From Sulfuritalea sp. (lineage in GTDB: Bacteria; Pseudomonadota; Gammaproteobacteria; Burkholderiales; Rhodocyclaceae): a DNA stretch of 37,163 nt. The DNA lies in NCBI GenBank assembly GCA_023700805.1, contig JAMPYF010000041.1, forward strand, positions 1-37,163, written 5' to 3'. A program made the position numbers and the translations under genes. Positions within the stretch are counted from its first letter, which is position 1. Each line of letters opens with the position of its first letter. The notes under the pieces were generated by a model, which was given only the letters and a program-made list of their open reading frames with translations, was not told the origin of the DNA and made no database searches. This document shows, piece after piece, positions 25,523 to 37,163 of the stretch.

Positions 25523-26422
25523 ATGAACGCGTCCCGCCAGAAGACGGTCATGAGTACCGACAAGCAATCGCAGTTCGACAGCCTGTTGCCTGCCGAGCCC
25601 CTGAATCGCCGCGGCTTCATCGTCACCGCGCTCGGCGCCGGCTTCGCGCTGGCGGTGCAGCCGACTGCGGCGCAAAGTCCGATCAAGACCGGCACAGAAG
25701 GACTCACCGCAGGCGAAGTCAAGGTGCCGGTCAGCGATGGCGAGATGATTGCCTACCGAGCCATGCCGGCGGAGGCGAAGGCGGCGCCGGTTGTTCTGGT
25801 CGTCTCCGAAATCTTCGGCGTACACGAGTACATTGCCGACGTTTGCCGGCGCCTGGCGAAACAGGGCTACCTGGCCATCGCCCCCGAGCTTTTCGCCCGC
25901 TACGGCGACCCGCGCAAGATCGCCAATATCCCCGACATTCTTACCAACATCGTCGCCAGGACGCCCGATGCCGGCGTGATGGCCGACCTCGATGCCTGCG
26001 CGGCATGGGCGGCAAAAAATGGCGGCGACCCGGCACGGCTGGCGATCACGGGTTTCTGCTGGGGTGGCCGCATCACCTGGCTGTATGCCGCCCACAATCC
26101 CAGGCTGACGGCGGCGGTCGCCTGGTACGGCCGCCTCGACGGCGAAATCAACGAGCGCACGCCGAAATATCCGCTGGACCTGGCGGCCCAGATCAAGGCC
26201 CCGGTGCTCGGCCTGTATGGCGGCAAGGACCAGGGCATACCGCTGGACGACGTGGAATCGATGCGGGATGCCCTGAAGAAAAGCGGCAACAAGTCGCAGA
26301 TCCATATCTACCCCGACGCGCCGCATGCCTTCCATGCCGACTACCGGCCGAGCTACCGCAAGGATGCGGCGGAGGACGGCTGGCAGCGCATGCTGGACTG
26401 GCTGCGCCAGAACGGCGTCTGA
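25523..26422 (+). CDS. exported dienelactone hydrolase family protein
   Basis: The 299-residue alpha/beta hydrolase has the DLH triad: C179 in GFCWGG, D236 in GGKDQGIP and H268 in [13 protein letters not shown]. Dienelactone hydrolases open cyclic lactones in chloroaromatic or aromatic degradation, but many relatives have unknown substrates. The N-terminus (1-52) holds a Tat-like signal: NRRGF (28-32) followed by [15 protein letters not shown] and TAAQ. A folded periplasmic enzyme is therefore likely. ATG 25523 follows AAGGAG at 6 bases. It is followed by the BKACE gene after 41 bases and probably heads a three-gene transcript. Confidence 0.9.
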   Translation: MNASRQKTVMSTDKQSQFDSLLPAEPLNRRGFIVTALGAGFALAVQPTAAQSPIKTGTEGLTAGEVKVPVSDGEMIAYRAMPAEAKAAPVVLVVSEIFGVHEYIADVCRRLAKQGYLAIAPELFARYGDPRKIANIPDILTNIVARTPDAGVMADLDACAAWAAKNGGDPARLAITGFCWGGRITWLYAAHNPRLTAAVAWYGRLDGEINERTPKYPLDLAAQIKAPVLGLYGGKDQGIPLDDVESMRDALKKSGNKSQIHIYPDAPHAFHADYRPSYRKDAAEDGWQRMLDWLRQNGV

Positions 26423-26463
26423 ATCCAGGCCTGCCCGCCGACCGCCCAGCCTTGTTCGCGCCG

Positions 26464-27303
26464 ATGGAAGCGCTGATCCTCAACCTCGCCCCTACCGGTC
26501 TGCTGCCCACCCGCGCACAAACGCCGCATGTGCCCCTGAGCGCGGAAGAGGTGGCGGCGGACTGCGCGCGCTGCTGTGCGCTCGGCGCTTCCATGCTGCA
26601 TCTGCATGCGCGGGCCGCCGACGGCTCGCCCAGCTGCGACCGCGCGCTGTTTGGCGAACTGGTGGCAGCGGTCCGGCAGCGCGTGCCGCAGGCGATCATC
26701 GTCACCACCACCAGCGGGCGGCGCGCACCCGAGCTTGAACAGCGTGCCGCCAGCCTGACTCTGGAAGGCTCGCAAAAACCCGACATGGCCAGCCTCACCC
26801 TGGGTTCGCTGAACTTCAGTGCCGAGGCCAGCATCAGCGCGCCGGCCACGGTGATGCGGCTGGCGGCCATCATGAAGGAGCGCGGCATCCGGCCGGAACT
26901 GGAGGTGTTCGACCTGGGCATGGTGAATTTCGCGAAGCTGCTGATCGACAAGGGGCTGATCGAGCCGCCTTTCTATTTCAACATCCTGCTCGGCAACCCG
27001 GCCTCGGCGCAGGCCAGCCTGCTCCATCTGGGCACCCTGGTGGCCGACCTGCCGCCGCAGTCGGTCTGGTCGGTGGCGGGAATCGGCCGCTACCAGGCGC
27101 TGGCCAATGCGCTCGGCGTCGTCGTCGGCCATGGCGTGCGCACCGGCCTGGAAGACAACCTCTGGCTGGACGAGTCGCGCAGCTGTCTCGCCACCAACCA
27201 GCAACTGGTGCAGCGTATCGTCGATCAGGCGGCGGCGCTGGGCAGGCGGCTGGCCAGCGCGGACCAGGTGCGCCGCCGCCTTGGGCTGGCGCCGCGCCCA
27301 TGA
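26464..27303 (+). CDS. BKACE family beta-keto acid cleavage enzyme (DUF849)
   Basis: BKACE enzymes use acetyl-CoA and a beta-keto acid to give acetoacetate and a new CoA thioester. The 279-residue protein has zinc ligands H46 and H48 in MLHLHAR and E230 in GHGVRTGLEDN, positions that coincide with those described for Kce. The TIM-barrel segments VPLSAEEVAADCARCCALGAS, ITSG-like VTTTSGRR, LEVFDLGMVNFAKLLIDKG and FNILLGNPASA are typical. The exact substrate depends on residues I cannot assign. ATG 26464 has a weak ribosome binding site. The longer open frame upstream overlaps the hydrolase and is not coding. It overlaps the next gene by four bases. Confidence 0.9.
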   Translation: MEALILNLAPTGLLPTRAQTPHVPLSAEEVAADCARCCALGASMLHLHARAADGSPSCDRALFGELVAAVRQRVPQAIIVTTTSGRRAPELEQRAASLTLEGSQKPDMASLTLGSLNFSAEASISAPATVMRLAAIMKERGIRPELEVFDLGMVNFAKLLIDKGLIEPPFYFNILLGNPASAQASLLHLGTLVADLPPQSVWSVAGIGRYQALANALGVVVGHGVRTGLEDNLWLDESRSCLATNQQLVQRIVDQAAALGRRLASADQVRRRLGLAPRP

Positions 27304-27977
27304 CGCCATCCGCGCCGCGCCGGCTGGTCATCTTCGGCGCCAGCAACATCGTCTCCGACCTGTTCGACTGCGCGCTGGCCAACGGCCTGCTGCCGGCCAA
27401 GGTGGTGCTGCATCTGCCGGAGCCGGACGGGCCGCGCGACATTCCGCTGGCGGCGCGCATCGAAGCTTTGCGCGGCCTCTGCGATCCGCCGCAGGTGGCA
27501 ATGCTCGACGACTTCCAGCCCGGCGCCGGCGAACTTTACCTGCTCGGCCCGACCACGCCGACGCGCGCCAATCTGGCGGCGGAGATCGAGCGGCGTTTCG
27601 CCCTTCGCTACCATACCCTGGTGCATCCGACGGCCTATGTGTCGCCACTGGCCCGGCTCGGCCAGGGCGTTTTCGTCGGCGCCAACAGCGTGATCGGGCC
27701 GGGAGTCCGTCTCGACGACCATGTCTTCGTCAATCGCGGCGTCACCATCGGCCACGACACGCATATCGGATCGTTCTCGCGCATCCAGCCCGGCGCCAAT
27801 CTCGGAGGCCTTTCGCAGATCGGCCACGGCGTCACGATTGCGATCGGCGCGACTTTGCTGGAGCGCCTGGTGATCGGCAACGGCGCTTTCGTCGGCGCCG
27901 GCGCCGTGGCTACCGCGGATGTGCCCGAGGGCGTGCTGGTGCTCGGGATACCAGCGAAATTCAAGAAGACTTTGTAA
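27300..27977 (+). CDS. NeuD-like hexapeptide-repeat sugar O-acyltransferase
   Basis: The 225-residue protein has an N-terminal Rossmann-like domain (RRLVIFGASNIVSDLFDCAL) and a C-terminal left-handed beta-helix made of hexapeptide repeats from about residue 105 (HPTAYVSPLARLGQGVFVGANSVIGPGVRL onward), ending GVLVLGIPAKFKKTL. The family acetylates sugar hydroxyl or amino groups in surface glycans (NeuD, PglD). The catalytic His is probably in NRGVTIGHDTHIG. The ATGA overlap with the BKACE stop indicates coupling. Its partner may be the convergent glycosyltransferase, whose 3-prime end overlaps this one by 17 bases. The acceptor sugar is unknown. Confidence 0.88.
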   Translation: MTPSAPRRLVIFGASNIVSDLFDCALANGLLPAKVVLHLPEPDGPRDIPLAARIEALRGLCDPPQVAMLDDFQPGAGELYLLGPTTPTRANLAAEIERRFALRYHTLVHPTAYVSPLARLGQGVFVGANSVIGPGVRLDDHVFVNRGVTIGHDTHIGSFSRIQPGANLGGLSQIGHGVTIAIGATLLERLVIGNGAFVGAGAVATADVPEGVLVLGIPAKFKKTL

Positions 27978-29505
27978 GCCTGGCCCGGGCCAGCTCGGCC
28001 GCCTGCCGGCAGGCGGCCAGCAGCGCCGGGCCGGAGGCCTCGATGTCGAGGCGCTCGTCGAAGCGCTGCCGCAGGGTCTGGCCCATGCTGCGGCGCAGCT
28101 CTGGATCGTTGCTCAGCGCTGCCAGGCGCGCCAGGTAGGCATCGAGGTCGGGCAGGGCCAGTGCGCCCAGCTTGTCGCCGCCGTCGGAATTGGCGAAGGC
28201 GGTCACCGGCAAGGCCTCCGCCATGGCTTCGGCGACGCTGAAGCCGCCGCCCATGCGCGGCGGATTGACGTAGATATCGCAGCAACGAAAGACCGCGGGC
28301 AGGTCGTCGCGCGTCGCCAGGGCGCGCACGCGGCCCGGCGCCGCCTGCTGCAAGGCCTCCGGCAGTTCGCCGTCGCCGCCCACCAGGAGCCAGACGACCT
28401 TGGGATGGCGCGACATCAGCGCCAGCATCCGGCTTGCCCATGTGCCCTCGATTTCGCGCTTGAGGCGAAAACCCGCGGTGATCCAGACCACTGCCGTGTC
28501 GTCCAGCCCAAGCGCGGCGCGGGTGAGCTGCCCGTGCTGGCGTGAACGCTTTATCCGATAGGGGTGGTACACCGGCTGCGGCGGCTCGAAGGCCCCGCCC
28601 CATGCCGGGCGCCGCTCGGCATCGGGATCGGCCGTCAGCCAGACGTCCAGGGGGGCGATCGGCGCCACGGTATTGACGCTGATGCCGGCGACCGGGCGCA
28701 GCGCATACAAGGCGGCCGCGAGCGGCGAATAGAGCCCGACCGGCAGCACGAGATCGGGATCGAATGCGGCCAGCGCGGTCAACTGGCTGGCCCAGCGCCC
28801 CGGCAAACTGTAGCGGCTGTCGCTGATCGTCATGCCGAGGCCGGCCGGCAGGATGCCTGCCCATGCCTGTGCGTCGAGCGCGGGCAGCAGCAATTCGCGG
28901 CCGTCGCCGCGGAACAGCGCAGCGTCCGGCGGCAGCAGTTCCTGGGCGGAGAATATTCTTACCCGGCAGCCCTCGCGGGCGAGCACGATGGCCTGCTCGA
29001 CCCCCATCATGCTGGGGGTGTGAAACTGGTGGCCGATATAGGGCAGCACGACGGCCACACGTTGAATATTTTCCGTCGCGCGCGGCACGAAGCCGGGCGG
29101 CAGCGATTCGGCCGCTTTCAGCATCAGGCGCCTGGCCATTTCGGGCAGATGCCCGGCGTTCAGGTCGGCGACGAAATCCGCACGATCCCCGATCGACTGC
29201 AGCGCGTTGAGCCAGCGGTAGGCCATGAAGGTCGCCAGCCGATCCGGGTCGCCCGGTTCCATGGCCAGAACCTGGGCTGCGGCGGCATTTTCAAAGCGCG
29301 CATCGCCGCTGGCGCGGGCCAGGAATGTCAGGCGCAGGATCGCACTGCGCGGGTCGTCGTCGGCATGCCTGGCGAGCAGGTCGAGCACCGGGCGTCGTGT
29401 CGCCGGCTCGCGGGTGTCCTGCCAGATCGCCAGCAGCGTATGCCAGCGCCGCGCGCACTGGGGTTCCCTCAGGGTTCGATGGAGCGCGTCCTGCAGCAGT
29501 GTCAT
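27961..29505 (-). CDS. glycosyltransferase, GT-B fold (GT4-like)
   Basis: The 514-residue protein transfers a sugar from an activated donor. Its N-terminal 140 residues are helical, TPR-like in look (RPVLDLLARHADDDPRSAILRLTFLARASG). The GT-B catalytic domains follow: VAVVLPYIGHQFHTPSMMGVEQAIVLAREG (about 150-180) and the C-terminal donor domain (WITAGFRLKREIEGTWASRMLALMSRHPKVVWLLVGG), with the phosphate-binding GGGFSVAEAMAEALPV carrying the E-x7-E-like pair. GDGEL and CCDIYVNPPRMGG precede it. It overlaps the acyltransferase gene tail to tail by 17 bases. Substrate and acceptor are unknown; a protein or surface glycan is plausible. Confidence 0.85.
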   Translation of the reverse strand: MTLLQDALHRTLREPQCARRWHTLLAIWQDTREPATRRPVLDLLARHADDDPRSAILRLTFLARASGDARFENAAAAQVLAMEPGDPDRLATFMAYRWLNALQSIGDRADFVADLNAGHLPEMARRLMLKAAESLPPGFVPRATENIQRVAVVLPYIGHQFHTPSMMGVEQAIVLAREGCRVRIFSAQELLPPDAALFRGDGRELLLPALDAQAWAGILPAGLGMTISDSRYSLPGRWASQLTALAAFDPDLVLPVGLYSPLAAALYALRPVAGISVNTVAPIAPLDVWLTADPDAERRPAWGGAFEPPQPVYHPYRIKRSRQHGQLTRAALGLDDTAVVWITAGFRLKREIEGTWASRMLALMSRHPKVVWLLVGGDGELPEALQQAAPGRVRALATRDDLPAVFRCCDIYVNPPRMGGGFSVAEAMAEALPVTAFANSDGGDKLGALALPDLDAYLARLAALSNDPELRRSMGQTLRQRFDERLDIEASGPALLAACRQAAELARARLTKSS

Positions 29506-29626
29506 GACGAAGGCAATTTGATCGGGAATGTGCGCGGGTGACGGATGTTACCGCGGGCGTCGGATCGCGGCTGCAGCCGCCGCGCCCTGGTTCAGGCGGC
29601 CTGGAGCATCGATTGCCGCCGCCGGC

Positions 29627-30301
29627 TCAGGCCGCGGAGGTCGCCAGCTTCGCCAGCGCGGCGCGGCCGGACAGCAGGTGGTCGTGCATGCGCTGTTGCG
29701 CCAGGGCAGGATCTTTCAGGCGCAGGGCTTCGAGGATCCCGCGGTGCTCGGCCAGCGATTGCTTGAGGCGGCCTTCGAGGCGCAGCGAGTCGCGGCGGGT
29801 CAGCTTGATCACCTTGCGCGCATCGTCGATCAGCTGGGCCAGATAGCGGTTGCCGGCGATTTCCTGCAAGGCGGCGTGGAAGCGCTGGTTGGTCTCGAAA
29901 AAGCGGTCGGTGTTGTTGGCCGCGGCATGCTGTTCGAGTTCCTCGTGGATTGCGGCGAGGCGGAGAAAGTCGGCGCTGGTGACACGGCGCGCGGCCTCTT
30001 CGGCGACGCGGCCTTCGAGCAGCGCCATGACCGGAAAGACCTCGTCGATATCCTGTTCCGACAACTCGGTCACGTAGCAGCCGCGGCGCGGCTTGAGCAC
30101 CACCAGCCCTTCGGCGGCGAGCACCTTGAGCGCCTCGCGTAGCGGCGTGCGGCTGATGCCGTATTCGAGGACCAGCGCCTGCTCGTCGATCCAGCTGCCG
30201 GGCGGCAGCTCATGGGCGAAAATGCGCGTACGCAAACGCTCCGCCACCTGTTCGTAGAGGGCGGGGGCGACAACAATATGCGAAGATGGTCTTGCATTCA
30301 T
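29627..30301 (-). CDS. GntR family transcriptional regulator, FCD (FadR) subfamily
   Basis: The 224-residue repressor has an N-terminal winged helix (about 16-75: LYEQVAERLRTRIFAHELPPGSWIDEQALVLEYGISRTPLREALKVLAAEGLVV) and an all-helical FCD ligand domain (about 85-215: DEVFPVMALLEGRVAEEAARR, ETNQRFHAALQEIAGNRYL, EHRGILEALRLKDPALAQQRMHDHL). FCD proteins bind organic acids or acyl-CoA-derived effectors through a metal. It diverges from the methylmalonyl-CoA mutase gene with 62 bases between starts, so it most likely controls that operon. ATG 30301 sits in the operator palindrome and lacks a Shine-Dalgarno; the upstream ATG at 30376 would run through both promoters and is rejected. Confidence 0.9.
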   Translation of the reverse strand: MNARPSSHIVVAPALYEQVAERLRTRIFAHELPPGSWIDEQALVLEYGISRTPLREALKVLAAEGLVVLKPRRGCYVTELSEQDIDEVFPVMALLEGRVAEEAARRVTSADFLRLAAIHEELEQHAAANNTDRFFETNQRFHAALQEIAGNRYLAQLIDDARKVIKLTRRDSLRLEGRLKQSLAEHRGILEALRLKDPALAQQRMHDHLLSGRAALAKLATSAA

Positions 30302-30321
30302 AATTATGGATGCAGTATCAT
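30292..30321 (+). promoter_or_regulatory. candidate mcm operon promoter
   Basis: TTGCAT (30292-30297) and TATCAT (30316-30321) are 18 bp apart, giving a start near 30328 and a leader of about 36 bases with the AAAAGGAAAA ribosome binding site. The operator palindrome fills the spacer. Confidence 0.5.
30294..30313. promoter_or_regulatory. shared operator palindrome between gntR and mcm
   Basis: GCAT, one base, CATAATTATG, one base, ATGC: a 20-bp inverted repeat with only one mismatched pair of positions. It lies in the spacer of the mcm promoter and over the start of the regulator gene, so one bound GntR dimer could block both directions. Binding is inferred from position and symmetry. Confidence 0.65.
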
Positions 30322-30342
30322 GCGTCCTTATCAGGAAGTCAA
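30314..30342 (-). promoter_or_regulatory. candidate promoter of the GntR gene
   Basis: On the minus strand TTGACT (30342-30337) and GATACT (30319-30314) are 17 bp apart. The start would be near 30307, leaving a leader of about six bases before ATG 30301, so the message is nearly leaderless. Confidence 0.5.
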
Positions 30343-30363
30343 GCGCCTTAAAAAGGAAAAGAC

Positions 30364-32529
<2,166 letters not shown>

Positions 32530-32534
32530 GCCTG

Positions 32535-33551
32535 ATGCAAGCCATGCCCGAACTGGGCCAGGCCATCACTGCGGACGGTCAGGATGCCGCCCTGGTCGAG
32601 GCCCTGCTGGCCGGCGAACGCCGCGCCTTGGCCAAGGCCATCACCCTGGTCGAGTCGACGCGTGCCGACCACAGGCGGCGCGCGCAAAAGCTGCTCGATG
32701 CGCTGCTGCCCCACACCGGGCGTTCGCTGCGTCTCGGCATTTCGGGTGTGCCCGGTGTCGGCAAGTCCACCTTCATCGAGGCCCTGGGCATGTACCTGAT
32801 AGCACGCGGCCACCGCGTCGCGGTGCTCGCCGTCGATCCGTCCTCGACCGTGCATGGCGGCTCGATACTCGGCGACAAGACGCGCATGGAGTTGCTTTCG
32901 CAACGTAGCGAAGCCTTCATCCGGCCCTCGCCGTCCTCGGGCAGCCTCGGCGGCGTCGCCGAGCACACGCGCGAGGCGCTGCTGCTGTGCGAAGCCGCCG
33001 GTTACGACATCATCATCGTCGAGACAGTCGGCGTCGGACAAAGTGAAACCGCCGTGGCGGGCATGACCGACTGCTTCGTGCTGCTGCAGCTGCCCAATGC
33101 CGGCGACGAGCTGCAGGCGATCAAGAAGGGCATCATGGAACTGGCCGACCTCGTGGTGTTCAACAAGGCCGACCTCGATCCGACCGCAGCGCAGCTGGCC
33201 GCGGCGCAGATGCGCTCGGCGTTGTCCATGCTGCATCCGGCCTCGCCCAACTGGCAGCCGCCGGTGTTGGCCCTGTCGGCGACGCGCAAGGATGGCCTCG
33301 CCGAATTCTGGCAGGCCATCGAGAAATTCAGGAGCGCGCTGACCGCCAGCGGCGAGTTCGCGGCGCGGCGTCGCCACCAGGCCCTGGCCTGGATGTGGCA
33401 GCAGATCGATTCGGGCCTGCGCAACCGTTTTCGCGAGCACCCGGCGGTAAAGTCCGCGCTGGCGGAGCTTTCAGTTTCCGTTGAAGCCGGCAGCACCACG
33501 CCGGCTGCGGCGGCGCAGCGCCTGCTGGCGCTGGTCGGCCGCCATTTCTAG
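32535..33551 (+). CDS. meaB: methylmalonyl-CoA mutase-associated GTPase MeaB (ArgK family)
   Basis: MeaB is a G3E-family GTPase chaperone that gates cobalamin loading and protects the mutase from inactivation. In this 338-residue protein the P-loop GVPGVGKST is at 71-79, followed by [31 protein letters not shown] (switch/G3 region) and the G4 motif NKADLD. The dimerising C-terminus ([23 protein letters not shown]) is complete. It begins five bases after the mutase stop, the standard order. It was once misnamed ArgK as an arginine transport kinase. Confidence 0.96.
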   Translation: MQAMPELGQAITADGQDAALVEALLAGERRALAKAITLVESTRADHRRRAQKLLDALLPHTGRSLRLGISGVPGVGKSTFIEALGMYLIARGHRVAVLAVDPSSTVHGGSILGDKTRMELLSQRSEAFIRPSPSSGSLGGVAEHTREALLLCEAAGYDIIIVETVGVGQSETAVAGMTDCFVLLQLPNAGDELQAIKKGIMELADLVVFNKADLDPTAAQLAAAQMRSALSMLHPASPNWQPPVLALSATRKDGLAEFWQAIEKFRSALTASGEFAARRRHQALAWMWQQIDSGLRNRFREHPAVKSALAELSVSVEAGSTTPAAAAQRLLALVGRHF

Positions 33552-33574
33552 CTTGTTCTATCGGAGGTAATCGC

Positions 33575-35107
33575 ATGCACGACATCATTCACCAGCTGGA
33601 CGAAAAGCGCGGCAGGGCGGCCCTGGGCGGCGGCCAGAAGCGCATCGACGCCCAGCATGCCAAGGGCAAGCTGACCGCACGCGAGCGCATCGAAATGCTG
33701 CTCGACGACGGCACTTTCGAAGAATGGGACATGTTCAAGGAACACCGCTGCGTCGATTTCGGCATGGGCGAAAGCCACATCCCGGGCGACGGCGTGGTGA
33801 CCGGCTACGGCACCATCAACGGCCGCATGGTGTTCGTCTTCTCGCAGGACTTCACGGTCTTCGGCGGCGCCCTGTCGGAAGCCCACGCAGAGAAGATCTG
33901 CAAGATCATGGATCACGCGTTGAAAGTCGGCGCCCCGGTGATAGGCCTCAACGACTCGGGCGGCGCGCGCATCCAGGAAGGCGTTGCCGCGCTGGGCGGT
34001 TATGCCGACGTGTTCCAGCGCAACGTCATGGCCTCGGGTGTGATTCCGCAGATCTCCATGATCATGGGCCCCTGCGCCGGCGGCGCGGTGTATAGCCCGG
34101 CCATGACCGACTTCATTTTCATGGTCAAGGATTCCTCCTACATGTTCGTCACCGGCCCCGAGGTGGTGAAGACCGTGACCCACGAGGAAGTCACGGCCGA
34201 GGAACTCGGCGGTGCGGTCACGCATTCCAGCCGCTCCGGCGTCGCCGACCTGGCCCTGGAAAACGATGTCGATGCGCTGCTGATGCTGCGTCGCTTCTTC
34301 AACTACCTGCCGCTCAACAACAAGGAGAAGCCGCCGGTCAGGCAGACCAACGATCCGGCCGATCGCCTCGACTACTCGCTCGACACCCTGGTGCCGGACA
34401 GCGCCAACAAGGCCTACGACATGAAGGAGCTGATCCTGAAGATGGTCGATGACACCGACTTCTTCGAGATCCAGCCCGACCATGCGAAGAACATCGTGAT
34501 CGGCTTCGCCCGCATGGAAGGCCAGACCGTGGGCATCGTCGCCAACCAGCCGATGGTGCTGGCCGGCTGCCTCGACATCAAGTCCTCGATCAAGGCCGGG
34601 CGCTTCGTGCGCTTCTGCGATGCCTTCAACATACCGATCATCACCCTGGTCGATGTGCCGGGCTTCATGCCCGGCACCGCCCAGGAATACGGCGGCATTA
34701 TCAAGCACGGCGCCAAACTGCTCTATGCCTATGCCGAATGCACGGTGCCGAAAGTCACGCTGATCACGCGCAAGGCCTACGGCGGCGCCTACGACGTGAT
34801 GGCCTCGAAGCACCTGCGCGGCGACGTGAACTTCGCCTGGCCTTCGGCCGAGATCGCCGTGATGGGGCCGAAGGGCGCGGTCGAGATCATCTTCCGCGAG
34901 GAGAAGGGCGACCCGGTCAAGGTCGCGGCACGCGAGGCCGAGTACAAGGCCAAGTTCGCCAATCCCTTCGTCGCCGGCGCGCGCGGCTTCATCGATGACG
35001 TGATCATGCCCAACGAGACGCGCAAACGCATCTGCCGCAGTCTGGCCATGCTGCGCGGCAAGAAAATCGAGAACCCGTGGCGCAAGCACGGCAACATTCC
35101 GCTGTAA
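33575..35107 (+). CDS. pccB: propionyl-CoA carboxylase beta subunit (carboxyltransferase)
   Basis: The subunit moves CO2 from carboxybiotin to propionyl-CoA to give (S)-methylmalonyl-CoA. The 510-residue length and two crotonase-fold halves are normal: [28 protein letters not shown] and [20 protein letters not shown] (oxyanion hole) in the N-half, [27 protein letters not shown] and [20 protein letters not shown] in the C-half. ATG 33575 is preceded by GGAGG at 7 bases. The D in [16 protein letters not shown] is at the place that favours propionyl- over acetyl-CoA in known enzymes, and the mcm/meaB context supports propionyl-CoA. Confidence 0.96.
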   Translation: MHDIIHQLDEKRGRAALGGGQKRIDAQHAKGKLTARERIEMLLDDGTFEEWDMFKEHRCVDFGMGESHIPGDGVVTGYGTINGRMVFVFSQDFTVFGGALSEAHAEKICKIMDHALKVGAPVIGLNDSGGARIQEGVAALGGYADVFQRNVMASGVIPQISMIMGPCAGGAVYSPAMTDFIFMVKDSSYMFVTGPEVVKTVTHEEVTAEELGGAVTHSSRSGVADLALENDVDALLMLRRFFNYLPLNNKEKPPVRQTNDPADRLDYSLDTLVPDSANKAYDMKELILKMVDDTDFFEIQPDHAKNIVIGFARMEGQTVGIVANQPMVLAGCLDIKSSIKAGRFVRFCDAFNIPIITLVDVPGFMPGTAQEYGGIIKHGAKLLYAYAECTVPKVTLITRKAYGGAYDVMASKHLRGDVNFAWPSAEIAVMGPKGAVEIIFREEKGDPVKVAAREAEYKAKFANPFVAGARGFIDDVIMPNETRKRICRSLAMLRGKKIENPWRKHGNIPL

Positions 35108-35126
35108 GCGTCGGGGAGAGAAAAAC

Positions 35127-37112
<1,986 letters not shown>

Positions 37113-37125
37113 CTCAAGTAACAAG

Positions 37126-37147
37126 AGTTGGCGCTGATGACACGGCG
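37126..37147 (+). repeat. 22-bp dispersed motif, copy 7 (after pccA)
   Basis: AGTTGGCGCTGA followed by TGACACGGCG, preceded by ACAAG. Its second half forms the left arm of the hairpin at the window end. Confidence 0.8.
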
Positions 37148-37163
37148 AATCGCCGTGTCATCA
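37135..37163 (+). terminator. perfect 13-bp hairpin after the pcc operon, cut by the window end
   Basis: TGATGACACGGCG (37135-37147) pairs with CGCCGTGTCATCA (37151-37163) around AAT, 22 bases after the pccA stop. The last base of the right arm is the last base of the window, so a T-run or a longer stem may follow. Probably the operon terminator. Confidence 0.75.

Noticed and set aside
25373..26335. Long N-terminal extension of the AhpD-like protein
   Set aside because: It reads through the hairpin repeats and antisense to the hydrolase; ATG 25372 has a good ribosome binding site.
25519..26463. Upstream extension of the BKACE reading frame to 25519
   Set aside because: It would overlap the whole hydrolase gene, and the conserved BKACE N-terminus starts at 26464.

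Overview
The window is a GC-rich stretch of a Gram-negative chromosome with dense gene packing, many 1-4 base stop/start overlaps and only short gaps. Gene content (RpoN with PtsN and HprK, RecA-RecX, a RibB protein with a degenerate GTP cyclohydrolase II half, DsbD-CutA, an HMW-type two-partner secretion system, methylmalonyl-CoA mutase with propionyl-CoA carboxylase) fits a betaproteobacterium, most likely of the Rhodocyclales or a nearby order. The taxonomic call is inference from gene content; no rRNA or tRNA gene is present. No CRISPR array, insertion sequence, prophage or transposase was seen. No gap between genes exceeds 300 bases.

Layout. (1) 1-237: 108-bp tandem repeat. (2) 236-7169, minus strand: a PadR regulator with a palindromic operator, a PsiF-repeat protein with a clear terminator, then recA-recX-lptB-rpoN-hpf-ptsN-hprK (DNA repair, LPS export ATPase, sigma-54, ribosome hibernation, nitrogen PTS and HPr kinase). 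(3) 7239-14341, minus strand: cutA-dsbD-ribE-ribBA(X)-ribH-nusB-thiL-pgpA-pncC, covering disulfide reduction, riboflavin and thiamine cofactors, antitermination, phosphatidylglycerol and NMN recycling. Repeat elements of one family sit at three junctions of the rib genes, and one has become the N-terminus of NusB. (4) 14431-24647, plus strand: a surface module with an unrecognised Ala-rich coiled-coil membrane protein, a TpsB outer-membrane transporter, a 1920-residue TpsA filamentous adhesin and a secreted FecR-domain protein. (5) 24788-29505: an AhpD-like protein, a Tat-type dienelactone hydrolase, a BKACE enzyme, a hexapeptide acyltransferase and a convergent glycosyltransferase. (6) 29627-37112: a GntR/FCD regulator divergent from mcm-meaB-pccB-pccA, which converts propionyl-CoA to succinyl-CoA. 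A near-perfect palindrome lies between the two divergent promoters.

The most unusual signal is at DNA level. A 22-bp motif (AGTTGGCGCTGG then CGNCACGGCG) occurs seven times, inside cinA/pncC, thiL, dsbD (twice) and tpsA in three different reading frames, and in two gaps, one of which runs into a perfect hairpin cut by the window end. It behaves like an uptake sequence, a chromosome-organisation motif or a small dispersed element. Two further repeat families, one with covarying palindromes, are also present.
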